From the NCBI GenBank assembly GCA_913031515.1, contig CAJWET010000001.1:1-35443 (forward strand): 35,443 nt of DNA. The letters are read 5' to 3'. The notes beneath the pieces are model-generated. The model did no database searches. It saw only the letters and a list, made by a program, of their open reading frames with translations, and was not told the origin of the DNA. Shown here in pieces: positions 7,297-16,372 of this stretch; within the stretch, counting starts at the first letter, position 1; every line of letters starts with the position of its first letter. The DNA comes from an uncultured Acidimicrobiaceae bacterium. GTDB taxonomy: Bacteria; Actinomycetota; Acidimicrobiia; Acidimicrobiales; UBA8592. Both the position numbers and the translations under genes were made by a program.

Positions 7297-8382
7297 CTAG
7301 ATGTTAAACGCTGCTGAAGCATCAATATCAACAATGTGGTTAAAGGTTCTAGTAACATACGCTTCGGCCATAGCAGCACCTCGTTCATTTCCAGTATCAA
7401 ATGACCCTATTAAAGACATGCCGCCAGCGGTGTAATACAAGGCAGCCAGTTGATAGTGGGTAACAGCGTCATCCCAGGAATACGAAATATTTTGATCTTG
7501 TAGGAGTTCTAACCAAAGCCGCAAATACCGTTCCCAATTCTCTACTGCTAATTCTCTTGGCACACTTGTTCCTATTAAATATGCAATGTCATTGACCCCT
7601 CGTGACTTTGAACAGAGTTGAAAATCGATTAACGCTAGATCTGAGGATTCATCGTGAGGGAAAAACCAGTTATCTAGACGCGTATCAGAATGGGCAAACG
7701 TATGTGGTCCTCCGGCGAATAAATGCATAAGTTCTTCGAAACGAGGATCTAATTTTTTTGCAATTTCTATACTTTCTGCTGGCAATCGATCAGACCAGTC
7801 GCTTATCAATACTGGTAGGCCAGCTCGGAAAATACCAGGTACGGCCGCGATATAAGCGTCATCATTCTGTACTGGTAGCCAATCCAATCCAGATAGCGCA
7901 GCGTTTTCCCACCAATACGCATGGAACCCCGCAAGGGTTTTAATTGCGGCTTCAACCTGATCATTAGTAGCTCCTATAACCTGATCACCAACCGTATATT
8001 CAAGAGATAGATTTTCCATAAGAATTATGAAACGGCCATCTTCCCCCATATGTGTGTAGTAGCAATCGGGAATTCTTAAATTGGTAGATGGGGCAACCTG
8101 TTTGAAAAAATTAACTTCTCGTTGGTATATTCCCAAAGCTTGAGCAACGACGAGATTTTCCGGTTCAACGCATGGCATTTTTACCACTAATGAATCTGGA
8201 TATATCCCCTCGTCGCTATAAGTCAGTGTTAGTAAAGCAATTTCACCAAAAATTCCTGTTCCTTCTCCAATGTCTTTCACGTCGATTCCGGTGACATTAA
8301 CATTCTCGAACCGCTCCGACTTCTGAAGTGTTTTAGTCAACCAATCTGGGGTTATTGAAGAGGGGTTTAAAGGAATATCCAT
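7297..8382 (-). CDS. APH-like phosphotransferase family protein (second copy)
   Basis: This 361-residue protein is a divergent paralogue of the gene at 5265-6437. The GEGTGIFGE glycine loop is at 39-47, the ATP-binding Lys in VVKMP (Lys68) and the helix Glu at 89. The catalytic motif HSDTRLDN is at 231-238, where Ser replaces the usual Gly, followed by Asp253 in LIDFQ. The product probably phosphorylates a small hydroxylated metabolite in the cytoplasm; the substrate is unknown. It lacks the hydrophobic insert of its paralogue. It converges on the nuclease-like gene with 19 nt between stops and diverges from glcD. No clear Shine-Dalgarno is seen at the ATG. Confidence 0.85.
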   Translation of the reverse strand: MDIPLNPSSITPDWLTKTLQKSERFENVNVTGIDVKDIGEGTGIFGEIALLTLTYSDEGIYPDSLVVKMPCVEPENLVVAQALGIYQREVNFFKQVAPSTNLRIPDCYYTHMGEDGRFIILMENLSLEYTVGDQVIGATNDQVEAAIKTLAGFHAYWWENAALSGLDWLPVQNDDAYIAAVPGIFRAGLPVLISDWSDRLPAESIEIAKKLDPRFEELMHLFAGGPHTFAHSDTRLDNWFFPHDESSDLALIDFQLCSKSRGVNDIAYLIGTSVPRELAVENWERYLRLWLELLQDQNISYSWDDAVTHYQLAALYYTAGGMSLIGSFDTGNERGAAMAEAYVTRTFNHIVDIDASAAFNI

Positions 8383-8533
8383 ATTTCAATCCAATCAGAA
8401 CAGGCTCTTAGGAACAGTCATCATAGTCTTCACCTTTGCATTCGAATGGGCAAATTCACTACAGCTTTGAGGCAAACCGTATCTCGACTGTTCAAGATGG
8501 TTACCCTAAAAGATGAAGAGTTAAAGGAAGCCC

Positions 8534-10012
8534 GTGTCTTTTATCAATAACCTCAAAAATGCTATTGGAAGAAAAGCTACGCCAGATCCTTTTGTTTCTG
8601 ATTTAACTTCAGCACTATCGAAGGATCGAGTTCGATTTGACGCTACCCAACGGTTTCTTCACTCTCACGACGCATCTGTATTTGATGAAGGGAATGCTGG
8701 TCCAGTTTGTTTTCCTACATCTACACAGGAAGTTCAAGAGATCATGAAAATTGCAAAAACCCATGGCCGATCAATTGTTGCAAGGGGCGCAGGAACTGGA
8801 CTTGCAGGTGGGGCGATTCCATTAGGAGCTCCAGCGGTTATAGCGATGACCAAGATGAACAAAATTCTTGAAGTAGATATTGATAATAGGATTGCATGGG
8901 TTGAACCTGGTGTTATCAATCTTGACCTTAGTAGTCACTTAGGGGTCGACGGGTACCATTTTGCTCCTGACCCCTCAAGTCAGCAAGTCTGTACCATTGG
9001 AGGTAACGTTGCAAATAACTCGGGAGGACCTCACTGTCTTGCATATGGCGTAACCGATGCCCATGTGCTCGCTCTAGAGGTTGTCCTCCCTGATGGGGAA
9101 GTAGCTGTTATCGGAGGCCTTGATCCTGAACCACTTGGCTTAGATTTGCGTGGAGCATTTATTGGTAGTGAAGGAACGATGGGGATTACTACAAAAATCG
9201 CAGTTCGAATTACTAAAAACCCTCCTGCTGTCGGAACCTTACTTCTGTCATTCTCATCCATGCGCGCTGCGGCTCAAACAGTGAGTGCAGTCATCGCCGC
9301 CGGCATCGTCCCCGCTGCCATGGAAGTGATGGATCAGCGTATTACAAAAGCTGTTGAAAGTTTTGTTGGTGCCGGATATCCAACTGATGCTGCGGCTGTT
9401 CTCCTTGTCGAAGTAGAAGGATTAACTGACGGAGTTGCCATAGAGGCATCTCGCATTCGAGATATTGGTTTCGAGCAAGGAGCAACAGGTATACGAGTAG
9501 CTGAAAGTGATCATGAACGTGAGCTGTTGTGGAAGGGGCGAAAAACTGCTTTTGGGGCCATTGCACAGATAGCGCCTGATTATTATCTTCACGACACCGT
9601 CGTTCCTCGATCGTCACTTGCTGATGTTCTCGAAAAGGTTGATGAAGTAGCTGAAAAATATGGACTTATTGTGATGAACGTTTTTCATGCAGGCGATGGG
9701 AACTTACACCCTCTTCTTCTCTTTGATGTGCGAGAAGAAGGAATGCTGGAAAAAGTCCATGCTGCAGGAGCAGAAATTATGAAAATCTCTCTTGAAGCAG
9801 GAGGAGTCCTTTCAGGAGAACATGGAATTGGCATTGAAAAACAGGCATACATGAATCAACTTTTCAGCGACGATGATCTTGATCACCAGAATCGGTTACG
9901 GTACGCTTTTGACCCCGATTGTCGTTCGAACCCTGGGAAAGTCCTTCCTTCGGGGCACTCGTGCGCTGATATACAGGCCTTAAAGAAAGTTCCGGAGGGA
10001 ATATGGGGGTAA
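8534..10012 (+). CDS. glcD: Glycolate oxidase FAD-binding subunit GlcD
   Basis: This 492-residue protein is the length expected for GlcD. The PCMH-type FAD-binding domain runs from about 60 to 235: ARGAGTGLAGGAIP near 83-96, then APDPSSQQVCTIGGNVANN. The C-terminal FAD-oxidase domain ends with the VFHAGDGNLHP and GEHGIGIEKQ motifs. Together with GlcE and GlcF it oxidises glycolate to glyoxylate and feeds electrons to the respiratory chain at the inner membrane. The start is a GTG preceded by AAGGAAG. The stop overlaps the glcE start by 10 nt, so translation is probably coupled. A D-lactate dehydrogenase role is possible, but the complete DEF set favours glycolate, a major phytoplankton exudate. 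Confidence 0.93.
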   Translation: MSFINNLKNAIGRKATPDPFVSDLTSALSKDRVRFDATQRFLHSHDASVFDEGNAGPVCFPTSTQEVQEIMKIAKTHGRSIVARGAGTGLAGGAIPLGAPAVIAMTKMNKILEVDIDNRIAWVEPGVINLDLSSHLGVDGYHFAPDPSSQQVCTIGGNVANNSGGPHCLAYGVTDAHVLALEVVLPDGEVAVIGGLDPEPLGLDLRGAFIGSEGTMGITTKIAVRITKNPPAVGTLLLSFSSMRAAAQTVSAVIAAGIVPAAMEVMDQRITKAVESFVGAGYPTDAAAVLLVEVEGLTDGVAIEASRIRDIGFEQGATGIRVAESDHERELLWKGRKTAFGAIAQIAPDYYLHDTVVPRSSLADVLEKVDEVAEKYGLIVMNVFHAGDGNLHPLLLFDVREEGMLEKVHAAGAEIMKISLEAGGVLSGEHGIGIEKQAYMNQLFSDDDLDHQNRLRYAFDPDCRSNPGKVLPSGHSCADIQALKKVPEGIWG

Positions 10013-10935
10013 GCGACAACGCTAAAGCTGACCCTGTTCTGAGTAACTTTGCTCATGAGGTAGGGCCATCACAACCCATTGCTATTGAAGGGAAACGAAC
10101 ACGGTGGAATTTAAACGGTTCATTAGAGTCCGGAGCGAAAGTTCTTCCTGCTCCTTCAGGAATTGTGGAATATAAACCGGAAGAAATGATTGTAACTGTG
10201 CGTGCCGGAACCACAGTACAGGATCTAAATTCGCATCTTGCTTCACATCAACAACGTACGAGTCTGCCTGATCGAGGAGGAACGGTTGGGGGAGCTATCG
10301 CTGTAGGCCATAATGACCTACATCATTTAGGTAGAGGGCCCGTCCGCGATGCTGTCCTGCAGCTCCGATACATCTCTTCCGAAGGTCGTGTCATTACCTG
10401 TGGAGGTCCCGTAGTAAAGAATGTCACTGGGTTTAACCTTCATAAACTCATGGTTGGGTCGTATGGAACTTTAGGCCTCATTGCGGAGGCAACGTTAAGA
10501 ACGAACCCCATCCCATCGGAACAAACTTGGGTGAAAACAACAATAGATCCCAAATTAATTCTCTCGATTCTTCTTCGTCCTTCTGCTGTCCTCTGGGATG
10601 GAACGGCAACTTGGGTACATCTTGAGGGGTATCTAGCAGATGTAGATGCTCAAAAGACAGCTCTTAGAAAATACGGAACTTTGCATGAGGAGGATAGTGC
10701 ACCAGAACTTCCTGCATGCCGCTGGTCATTGCCACCCGCTGACCTATTTAATTTAGATTCGCTCAACATAGGAAGGTTTGTTGCTTCGATTGGTGTTGGC
10801 ACCGTGTGGGCCGAACACCCTCAGCCGATAAGAACGCCTGATAAGGGTAAACAACTTATTGAAAAACGGATGAAACAACAATTCGACCCAGAAAACCGGT
10901 TAAATCCTGGCCGTCTCGTAGGTAACTGGACTTAA
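10003..10935 (+). CDS. glcE: Glycolate oxidase subunit GlcE
   Basis: This 310-residue protein is a shortened FAD-binding PCMH protein, as GlcE subunits are (usually 300-370 residues). Visible motifs are VRAGTTVQDL near 65-74, LPDRGGTVGGAIAVG near 89-103 and VVKNVTGFNLHKLMVGSYGTLG near 145-166. It is the second flavoprotein-like subunit of the glycolate oxidase complex. The ATG lies inside the end of glcD, with GGAGGG just upstream. Its stop is 2 nt before the glcF start, so the three genes form one tight operon. The C-terminal region is short and lacks the full oxidase domain, normal for this subunit. Confidence 0.9.
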   Translation: MGVSDNAKADPVLSNFAHEVGPSQPIAIEGKRTRWNLNGSLESGAKVLPAPSGIVEYKPEEMIVTVRAGTTVQDLNSHLASHQQRTSLPDRGGTVGGAIAVGHNDLHHLGRGPVRDAVLQLRYISSEGRVITCGGPVVKNVTGFNLHKLMVGSYGTLGLIAEATLRTNPIPSEQTWVKTTIDPKLILSILLRPSAVLWDGTATWVHLEGYLADVDAQKTALRKYGTLHEEDSAPELPACRWSLPPADLFNLDSLNIGRFVASIGVGTVWAEHPQPIRTPDKGKQLIEKRMKQQFDPENRLNPGRLVGNWT

Positions 10936-10937
10936 TA

Positions 10938-12101
10938 ATGAATTTAAACATCAGAGTCGAAGAACTTAATACGTGTGTGCATTGTGGGTTGTGTCTTCCG
11001 CATTGCCCTACTTTTCGTATAACCGGAGAAGAAGCTTTGTCCCCACGCGGGAGAATACGGCTGATGCAGGAAATCCAAACGAATGATAGATCAATTACTA
11101 AAGAAGCAGTCACCTCATTTGATACATGTATCCAATGCCGCGGATGTGAACCTGCATGCCCTAGTGGTGTGCCCTACGGTTCACTAATTGAGCAGGTAAG
11201 AAAAACACTTGTTGAAGAAAGGCATATTCTTCCGAGATGGCAGCAGATTCCGTTTCATATTCTTACACGCCCCCGACTTCTCCGGTTCTTTACGCGATTG
11301 CTGGTAGTCGCTAATAAGCTGCACTTAATTCCGAAACAGTTTGCTTTCCCGAAAAATATTCCACTCCGGAACAAGCCTCTCCGCCGGTCTGGAAATGACG
11401 TGTACCTCTTTACCGGTTGTGTTATGGATGCATGGCAGAGAGAAACCCATCGGTCAGCAAAGAGAGTTCTTGAACGTCTGGGATTTGGTGTTATCCCCAC
11501 AGGAGATCGTATTCCATGCTGCGGAGCATTACACAACCATGCAGGGCTTGTTCAATCAGCAACAGAAATATCAGAAACTGTTATCCAGTCGTTATCGGAT
11601 GACGAACTCCCAATACTTGTGGATTCAGCAGGTTGTGGAGCTGCCCTTAAGGAATACGGTCATCTTGTTGGTACAAACGAAGCTAAGCAGTTCAGTTCTC
11701 GGGTTTTCGATATTCATGAATGGGTTGCCGAGCATCTTGAAGCCCTTCCAGTCTCTCAGAAGCTTCCCATCACTGTAGTTGTCCAAGATCCATGTCACCT
11801 CCGACATGTTCAACGCGCACATGAAGCAGTCAGGTCAGTGCTCGAACCATTTGTCGATACTCTCGTCGATCTTAAAGATGACGGTTTATGTTGTGGAGCT
11901 GGAGGCGCTTTTTCTCTCTTTCAGCCCGCGCTAGCTTCTAAAGCTCGTGAAAGAAAGGTCGCTGAAATCAACGCACAACGCTACGACATTGTTGCAAGTG
12001 CCAACCCAGGATGCTTACTGTATCTTCAACAAGCCGGAATCAAGATTCAACATCCGATGGAGATCGTAGATAAAGCCCTTACTGCAAACTCGGATGTTTG
12101 A
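10938..12101 (+). CDS. glcF: Glycolate oxidase iron-sulfur subunit GlcF
   Basis: This 387-residue protein has two ferredoxin-type [4Fe-4S] motifs: Cys13-16-19-23 (CVHCGLCLPHC) and Cys64-67-70-74 (CIQCRGCEPAC). Two CCG domains follow, with CCGALHNHAG and DSAGCGA in the first region and DPCHLRH, CCGAGGAF and ANPGCLL in the second. It passes electrons from the flavin subunits to the quinone pool. It follows glcE by 2 nt. The length is close to the usual 400 residues. The operon probably ends here; a separate ribosome binding site serves tatA 77 nt later. Confidence 0.93.
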   Translation: MNLNIRVEELNTCVHCGLCLPHCPTFRITGEEALSPRGRIRLMQEIQTNDRSITKEAVTSFDTCIQCRGCEPACPSGVPYGSLIEQVRKTLVEERHILPRWQQIPFHILTRPRLLRFFTRLLVVANKLHLIPKQFAFPKNIPLRNKPLRRSGNDVYLFTGCVMDAWQRETHRSAKRVLERLGFGVIPTGDRIPCCGALHNHAGLVQSATEISETVIQSLSDDELPILVDSAGCGAALKEYGHLVGTNEAKQFSSRVFDIHEWVAEHLEALPVSQKLPITVVVQDPCHLRHVQRAHEAVRSVLEPFVDTLVDLKDDGLCCGAGGAFSLFQPALASKARERKVAEINAQRYDIVASANPGCLLYLQQAGIKIQHPMEIVDKALTANSDV

Positions 12102-12178
12102 AAAGTCCTAGAAAGTGAGTGTCTTCGCTCTATGGGGTATCCTTAAATAGCCGGAAGAAAGTCGATCAAAGGGAAAAA

Positions 12179-12361
12179 ATGGGAAGTATCGGAACTGGTG
12201 AACTCATTATCATTTTGATTGTGCTCCTCGCATTGTTTGGTGGGAAGAAAATACCTGGAGTTGCACGATCTCTCGGGAAGTCCCTCAATGAATTCAAAGC
12301 TGGATTGCGTGATGAACCATCAGCGCCAAATGAGAATTCCAGCTCTGAATCTGAAGACTAA
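12179..12361 (+). CDS. tatA: Twin-arginine translocase subunit TatA
   Basis: This 60-residue protein has one N-terminal membrane helix (GTGELIIILIVLLALF), the FG hinge after it, the amphipathic helix KKIPGVARSLGKSLNEFKAG and an acidic polar tail. All are hallmarks of TatA, the pore-forming component that exports folded proteins. The frame is open 20 codons further upstream, but the ATG at 12179 is preceded by AAAGGG at good spacing and gives the canonical N-terminus. It lies downstream of glcDEF and converges on a CoA-transferase with a 4-nt gap. No tatC is in the window. A likely Tat substrate (the amine oxidase at 22332-23711) is encoded 10 kb away. Confidence 0.93.
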   Translation: MGSIGTGELIIILIVLLALFGGKKIPGVARSLGKSLNEFKAGLRDEPSAPNENSSSESED

Positions 12362-12365
12362 ACCT

Positions 12366-13565
12366 CTAGGCTTCAGGAATGACATTTTTTTCTCGAAGGT
12401 GATCTATATCTGTTTGATCGAAACCAAATTCATTTAAAACTTCAACGGTACTTTGACCCACATGGTCAGTTGACCAAGTTAGTGCAGGTTCTGTTGTCCC
12501 CCACCGGACAGGGGGTTTTGCCATTTTCATTAATCCCGCATCTGGATGTTCCCACTCGACAATGATTTCGTTATTAACTACCTGAGGATCCGTAAATACA
12601 TCATCGATGGTATTGACCTGAGCTGCGGGGACTTCTTCATTATGAAGCTGCTCCATAATGTCATCTGTTGAGAAGTCCAGAAAAGCGTTGTGGAGTAGCT
12701 CTCCCAACGCTGTAAAATTATCGGATTCTAGACGTGTGGCCGGTTCTGCAAAACGAGGGTCCTCTAACCACTCTGGATGTCCTAATGCTCGACATAATCC
12801 TGAGAATTCTTTATCAGAAGCGAAAAAATACACGAGATGCCCATCAGCGGTTTGCTGCAATTTGTAGATCTGATAGATAAGAGCCCCAGGGACCACGTCT
12901 TCACCCCAGAGAGTGTGGCCCATAAATACGTCAGGCCACATCCAGTAAATTGCAGCGTCCAACATTGGAATCTCAAGATGTTGACCAGCAGCCTTACCGG
13001 TTGCTCGAGCAAATAAAGCTGCGCTTATTGCATTTGCCGTAGTGAGAGATGTCGTTTTATCGCAAACGATTGTCCGAATAAGGTCGGGAATAGGAATATC
13101 TTGGCTCTGTTGAATTGAAACAACTCCAGAAACAGATTGGATAATTGGATCGTAAACCCGCCAATCCCTGTATGGGCCGTCTGAACCAAATCCAGAAATT
13201 GAGACGTAAATAAGTTCAGGGTTAATTTCAAGTAGCGTGTCCGGACCTATTCCCATCCGGTCAACTGCGCCGGGCCGAAAATTTTGTACGAATACATCAG
13301 CGGAAGCAGCTATTTTCTTTAAAATAGAAACGCCTTCTTCTTGCGAAAGGTCAAGAGCAACGGATCGTTTCCCTCGGTTCACCGATGCGTACATAGCTGA
13401 AATATCTCCGACACGAAACCCTCCGATCCTCGTAATATCACCTATACCCAATGGTTCAATCTTGATTACATCAGCGCCGAGGTCAGCCAGCACCTGACAA
13501 GCCATAGGCCCAGAAATGACTGCCGACATATCAATTACCTTGATTCCCTCTAATGGCCCAGCCAT
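12366..13565 (-). CDS. CaiB/BaiF family III CoA-transferase, catalytic Asp present
   Basis: This 399-residue protein carries the family blocks LADLGADVIKIEP (26-38), NRGKRSVALDLSQ, VQNFRPGAVDRMG (about 93-105) and SGFGSDGPYRDW. The catalytic Asp169 sits in TIVCDKTTSL, at the position that forms the aspartyl-CoA thioester in formyl- and carnitine-CoA transferases. It moves CoA between a donor thioester and a carboxylic acid; the pair of acids is unknown. The ATG is preceded by AGGAG. On the minus strand it follows the alpha/beta hydrolase by 86 nt and the BVMO before that. It could therefore activate the acid released by those two enzymes (inference). It is a useful reference for the Asp-less homologue at 2394-3626. 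Confidence 0.92.
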   Translation of the reverse strand: MAGPLEGIKVIDMSAVISGPMACQVLADLGADVIKIEPLGIGDITRIGGFRVGDISAMYASVNRGKRSVALDLSQEEGVSILKKIAASADVFVQNFRPGAVDRMGIGPDTLLEINPELIYVSISGFGSDGPYRDWRVYDPIIQSVSGVVSIQQSQDIPIPDLIRTIVCDKTTSLTTANAISAALFARATGKAAGQHLEIPMLDAAIYWMWPDVFMGHTLWGEDVVPGALIYQIYKLQQTADGHLVYFFASDKEFSGLCRALGHPEWLEDPRFAEPATRLESDNFTALGELLHNAFLDFSTDDIMEQLHNEEVPAAQVNTIDDVFTDPQVVNNEIIVEWEHPDAGLMKMAKPPVRWGTTEPALTWSTDHVGQSTVEVLNEFGFDQTDIDHLREKNVIPEA

Positions 13566-13651
13566 AGATTCTCCTGTCTGTCACCGGTTCTGTGTAAGCG
13601 CGACTTTACAAGCTGATATGCGGTTAAACCAGTTCGGTTGCTCTTAACTTC

Positions 13652-14326
13652 TCAGGCAATGTCGGAAAGAAAACTCTGAATGGCTGACCCCACGTCAGAG
13701 GAATATTTTTGGTGGACTGAATGTCCTGCCCCGGAAACTATGACAGATGCTCTTACGTCCAAGTATTTTTCAAAAACTGCCATGGAGGCTGCAAATCGTT
13801 TGTCGTTCTCTCCAACAATGACCAGAACAGGAACGGTAATTTCTTCAAGAGAATCAATGACCCAAGAGTCAACATGTAATGCTGCTTCTTCGCTTCCTTC
13901 AGGAATATCCATCTTCTTTGCACCATCTCGAACAAAAGCATTCCACTGTTCTCGAGTTTCTTCTTTTCGGAACCCCGGACCCGCTGCTATCAATACCAAC
14001 GCTTTAACTCGATCAGGATGCTGTAGACAAAAAGCTAATGACAAGTATCCGCCGAGCGAATGGCCGACTAGCACGACTGGGTCGTCTGCCATATCGACGA
14101 TCTGGGTTAAGTCACCTAACGTGTGGTCTCTTGTGTAGTTTCCCGATGGGGGGGCATCCGATTCACCATGACCTCGAATACTCCATGCGATATTCCGAAC
14201 ACTTTCCCCGAGTGATTGGATTACTCCGTCCCAAGCAGTTCGATCATCCGCCCACCCGTGGGTATAGACAATAGGAATTCCCTCGCCTTTTTCAAAAATA
14301 TCTAAATTTACCTGGTTCGGATCCAT
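13652..14326 (-). CDS. Alpha/beta-fold hydrolase (probable esterase)
   Basis: This 224-residue protein is a compact alpha/beta hydrolase. The oxyanion-hole HGW motif is near 19-21, IRGHGESDAPP near 49-59 and the nucleophile elbow GHSLGG near 94-99. The acid is in IVGENDKRF and the His in SGAGHSVH near the C-terminus, completing a Ser-Asp-His triad. The protein is shorter than the usual 250-300 residues because the cap is reduced. It lies 48 nt after the Baeyer-Villiger monooxygenase on the same strand. The simplest role is hydrolysis of the ester or lactone that enzyme makes, as with HapE/HapD-type pairs; this is inference. The ribosome binding site is weak. Confidence 0.85.
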   Translation of the reverse strand: MDPNQVNLDIFEKGEGIPIVYTHGWADDRTAWDGVIQSLGESVRNIAWSIRGHGESDAPPSGNYTRDHTLGDLTQIVDMADDPVVLVGHSLGGYLSLAFCLQHPDRVKALVLIAAGPGFRKEETREQWNAFVRDGAKKMDIPEGSEEAALHVDSWVIDSLEEITVPVLVIVGENDKRFAASMAVFEKYLDVRASVIVSGAGHSVHQKYSSDVGSAIQSFLSDIA

Positions 14327-14374
14327 AAATGCATTTCTGGGTGTCGCGCTCTATCGACTTCTATAACTAGAGCG

Positions 14375-16309
14375 CTATTGTAACTCCATGTAGTCCTCAG
14401 GATTGATTTCTCGAGTCTGATCCCAGTATTCCAAGAGGGAAAAAGGCCAATTTTGAGTAATTTTCCCGCTCGGGTTTTTGTACCAACTATTAACTGACGA
14501 TGCTCCCCACGCCATTTTCGCATTTCCATCGTCGATCATTACGTTGTATGCATCGTGGACCTCTTTCTTTACATCGAGGGCTGCAGCATTGGTCTCCAGT
14601 AGATAACGGATATAACGAGTGATGTAATGCACTTCACATTCGGAAAAATAAATAATGCTGCCATTAATCACTATGTTTGTATTAGGGCCGTACATAAAGA
14701 AAAAGTTTGGAAAATTTGGGCTGACAATTCCAAGGTACGCCTGTGCAACTCCATCCCATTGTTCGTGAAGATCTATCCCCCCCCTTCCAACTATCTTCAT
14801 AGGTGTTAAGAACTCAGATGCTTTAAATCCAGTACCATAAATTAGGATGTCGGCTTCATGAAGTGTTCCATCTTCGGTCCGTAAACCTTGCTCAGTAATT
14901 TCAACTATTGGATCCGCGCACAAATCAACGTCTGGACGCTTTAAAGTAGTAGCCCACAAGCCATCGTCAATCACAAATCTTTTCGCCCCCATGGTGTAAT
15001 CGGGAATGACTTTGTCTAAGAGGTCAGGGTGGTCAGTGAATTCACTTTCTAAATACAGACGTAACATAAAACCTAACTCATGATTGCTAGCGCTTACAGA
15101 GTTATCGCCTTTGGCATTCCACTGTGGGTCTACTTCTAACCGAGGTAAAAGCCCTTCATGGCTTCTCCAGAATAAATGCAACCGGAACCAGTTGTTGTAA
15201 TAGGGAAGGTGGTCGAAACACCAGAGTAAGTTTTCTGGCAGTTCTTTTTGGTATTGGGGTCTTGGCATTAACCAGTTTGGGGTTCGTTGAAATACCGTAG
15301 TAGATGCAGCTATTTCGGCAACCCGAGGAATGAACTGGATAGCGCTACAACCAGTACCGATCACTGCAACACGCTTCCCTTCTAATTTCTCCTCATGATT
15401 CCACTGAGATGAATGCCAAGAAGGCCCTTCGAAAGATTCTCTACCAGAAATATCTGGATATGAAGGCCGGTTAAGTTGGCCAACAGCGCTGACAATACCA
15501 TGGCAGTGAAAGATGTCTTCTCCCTGCTCAGATGTAAGCTCTAACGTCCATCGTCCGCTATCTTCATCCCATACAGCGGAGGAAACTTCTGTCGAGAAAC
15601 GAATCTGATCACGTATTTCAAATTCATCTGCGCAGTCGTTGAAATATTGGAGGAGTACTTCTTGAGTTGAATGAAAGTGAGGCCAGTCATGCTTTTGCAT
15701 GAAAGAGTAACAATAAACATGGTTAGATACGTCAACGCGACAACCCGGATAAGTATTCTCTAACCAAGTACCGCCTATAGCACAATTTTTTTCAAAGATA
15801 ACAAAGTTCACTCCAGCCTGTTTAAGCCGATATGCGGCCAAGATGCCGGACATACCTGCGCCAATAATGGCCACGGTGAAATCACGATCAGGCGCAAATT
15901 CTTCCTTGGACCAGTCCGGCGCTCTTAGATCTTGATTCTCTGGAGCTAGCTCTTCGCTCAACATTTCCAAATATGACCCTTCGAGTTTAGTTCCGCAGGC
16001 CCATGACATAATCGTGCGAAGATCTTCGCCAGACAAAGCGCGACTTCTGGCTTCGCCGGCTCGAAGGCGCTTGATACCTTCCAAAGCGATTATTCGGCAA
16101 AGATCTTGCTCTTCTTGGCTCCATCCGCCTTGCTCTTCAAGTGACTTAGCCGGATCCAACCATAGATTCGCATCTAGTAAAGTTAAATCTCCTAATGCAT
16201 ATGCAAGAGCCGGAAGTAGCGGCGGAAGCTCTATTCCAGGGGAGGAGAGTATTGAAACGATCTCCTCATCAGATTCGCGGATTGGAAGAATATCTGGGGT
16301 AAATGACAT
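14375..16309 (-). CDS. Flavin-dependent Baeyer-Villiger monooxygenase, HAPMO-like
   Basis: This 644-residue protein has two Rossmann motifs: GAGMSG at 150-155 for FAD and GTGCSA at 318-323 for NADPH. Between them is the BVMO fingerprint F293-x-G-x-x-x-H299-x-x-x-W303, here followed by Asn304 where Pro or Asp is usual. A helical N-terminal extension of about 140 residues and the total length match 4-hydroxyacetophenone monooxygenase-type enzymes. It would insert oxygen next to a ketone carbonyl, giving an ester or lactone, using NADPH and O2. The substrate is not readable. The hydrolase gene downstream is its natural partner. It diverges from the PAP2 gene. Simple N- or S-oxidation is the main alternative activity. 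Confidence 0.88.
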   Translation of the reverse strand: MSFTPDILPIRESDEEIVSILSSPGIELPPLLPALAYALGDLTLLDANLWLDPAKSLEEQGGWSQEEQDLCRIIALEGIKRLRAGEARSRALSGEDLRTIMSWACGTKLEGSYLEMLSEELAPENQDLRAPDWSKEEFAPDRDFTVAIIGAGMSGILAAYRLKQAGVNFVIFEKNCAIGGTWLENTYPGCRVDVSNHVYCYSFMQKHDWPHFHSTQEVLLQYFNDCADEFEIRDQIRFSTEVSSAVWDEDSGRWTLELTSEQGEDIFHCHGIVSAVGQLNRPSYPDISGRESFEGPSWHSSQWNHEEKLEGKRVAVIGTGCSAIQFIPRVAEIAASTTVFQRTPNWLMPRPQYQKELPENLLWCFDHLPYYNNWFRLHLFWRSHEGLLPRLEVDPQWNAKGDNSVSASNHELGFMLRLYLESEFTDHPDLLDKVIPDYTMGAKRFVIDDGLWATTLKRPDVDLCADPIVEITEQGLRTEDGTLHEADILIYGTGFKASEFLTPMKIVGRGGIDLHEQWDGVAQAYLGIVSPNFPNFFFMYGPNTNIVINGSIIYFSECEVHYITRYIRYLLETNAAALDVKKEVHDAYNVMIDDGNAKMAWGASSVNSWYKNPSGKITQNWPFSLLEYWDQTREINPEDYMELQ

Positions 16310-16372
16310 AGTCGGTCCTTAACCAGAGATTAGTTGTGGTCAACAATATGTACCATTTCTCGTGTTCTTCTT

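Noticed and set aside
5265..8382. Antibiotic-resistance kinases
   Set aside because: The APH fold alone does not imply aminoglycoside resistance; these long actinobacterial members belong to general phosphotransferase families of unknown substrate.
8439..8448. CATTCGAATG palindrome between the kinase and glcD
   Set aside because: A 10-bp palindrome is expected by chance fairly often in a 150-nt region, and nothing else supports it.
11341..11778. 145-residue frame inside glcF
   Set aside because: It lies on the same strand wholly within glcF, whose Cys motifs and CCG domains are intact; no independent start signal is seen.
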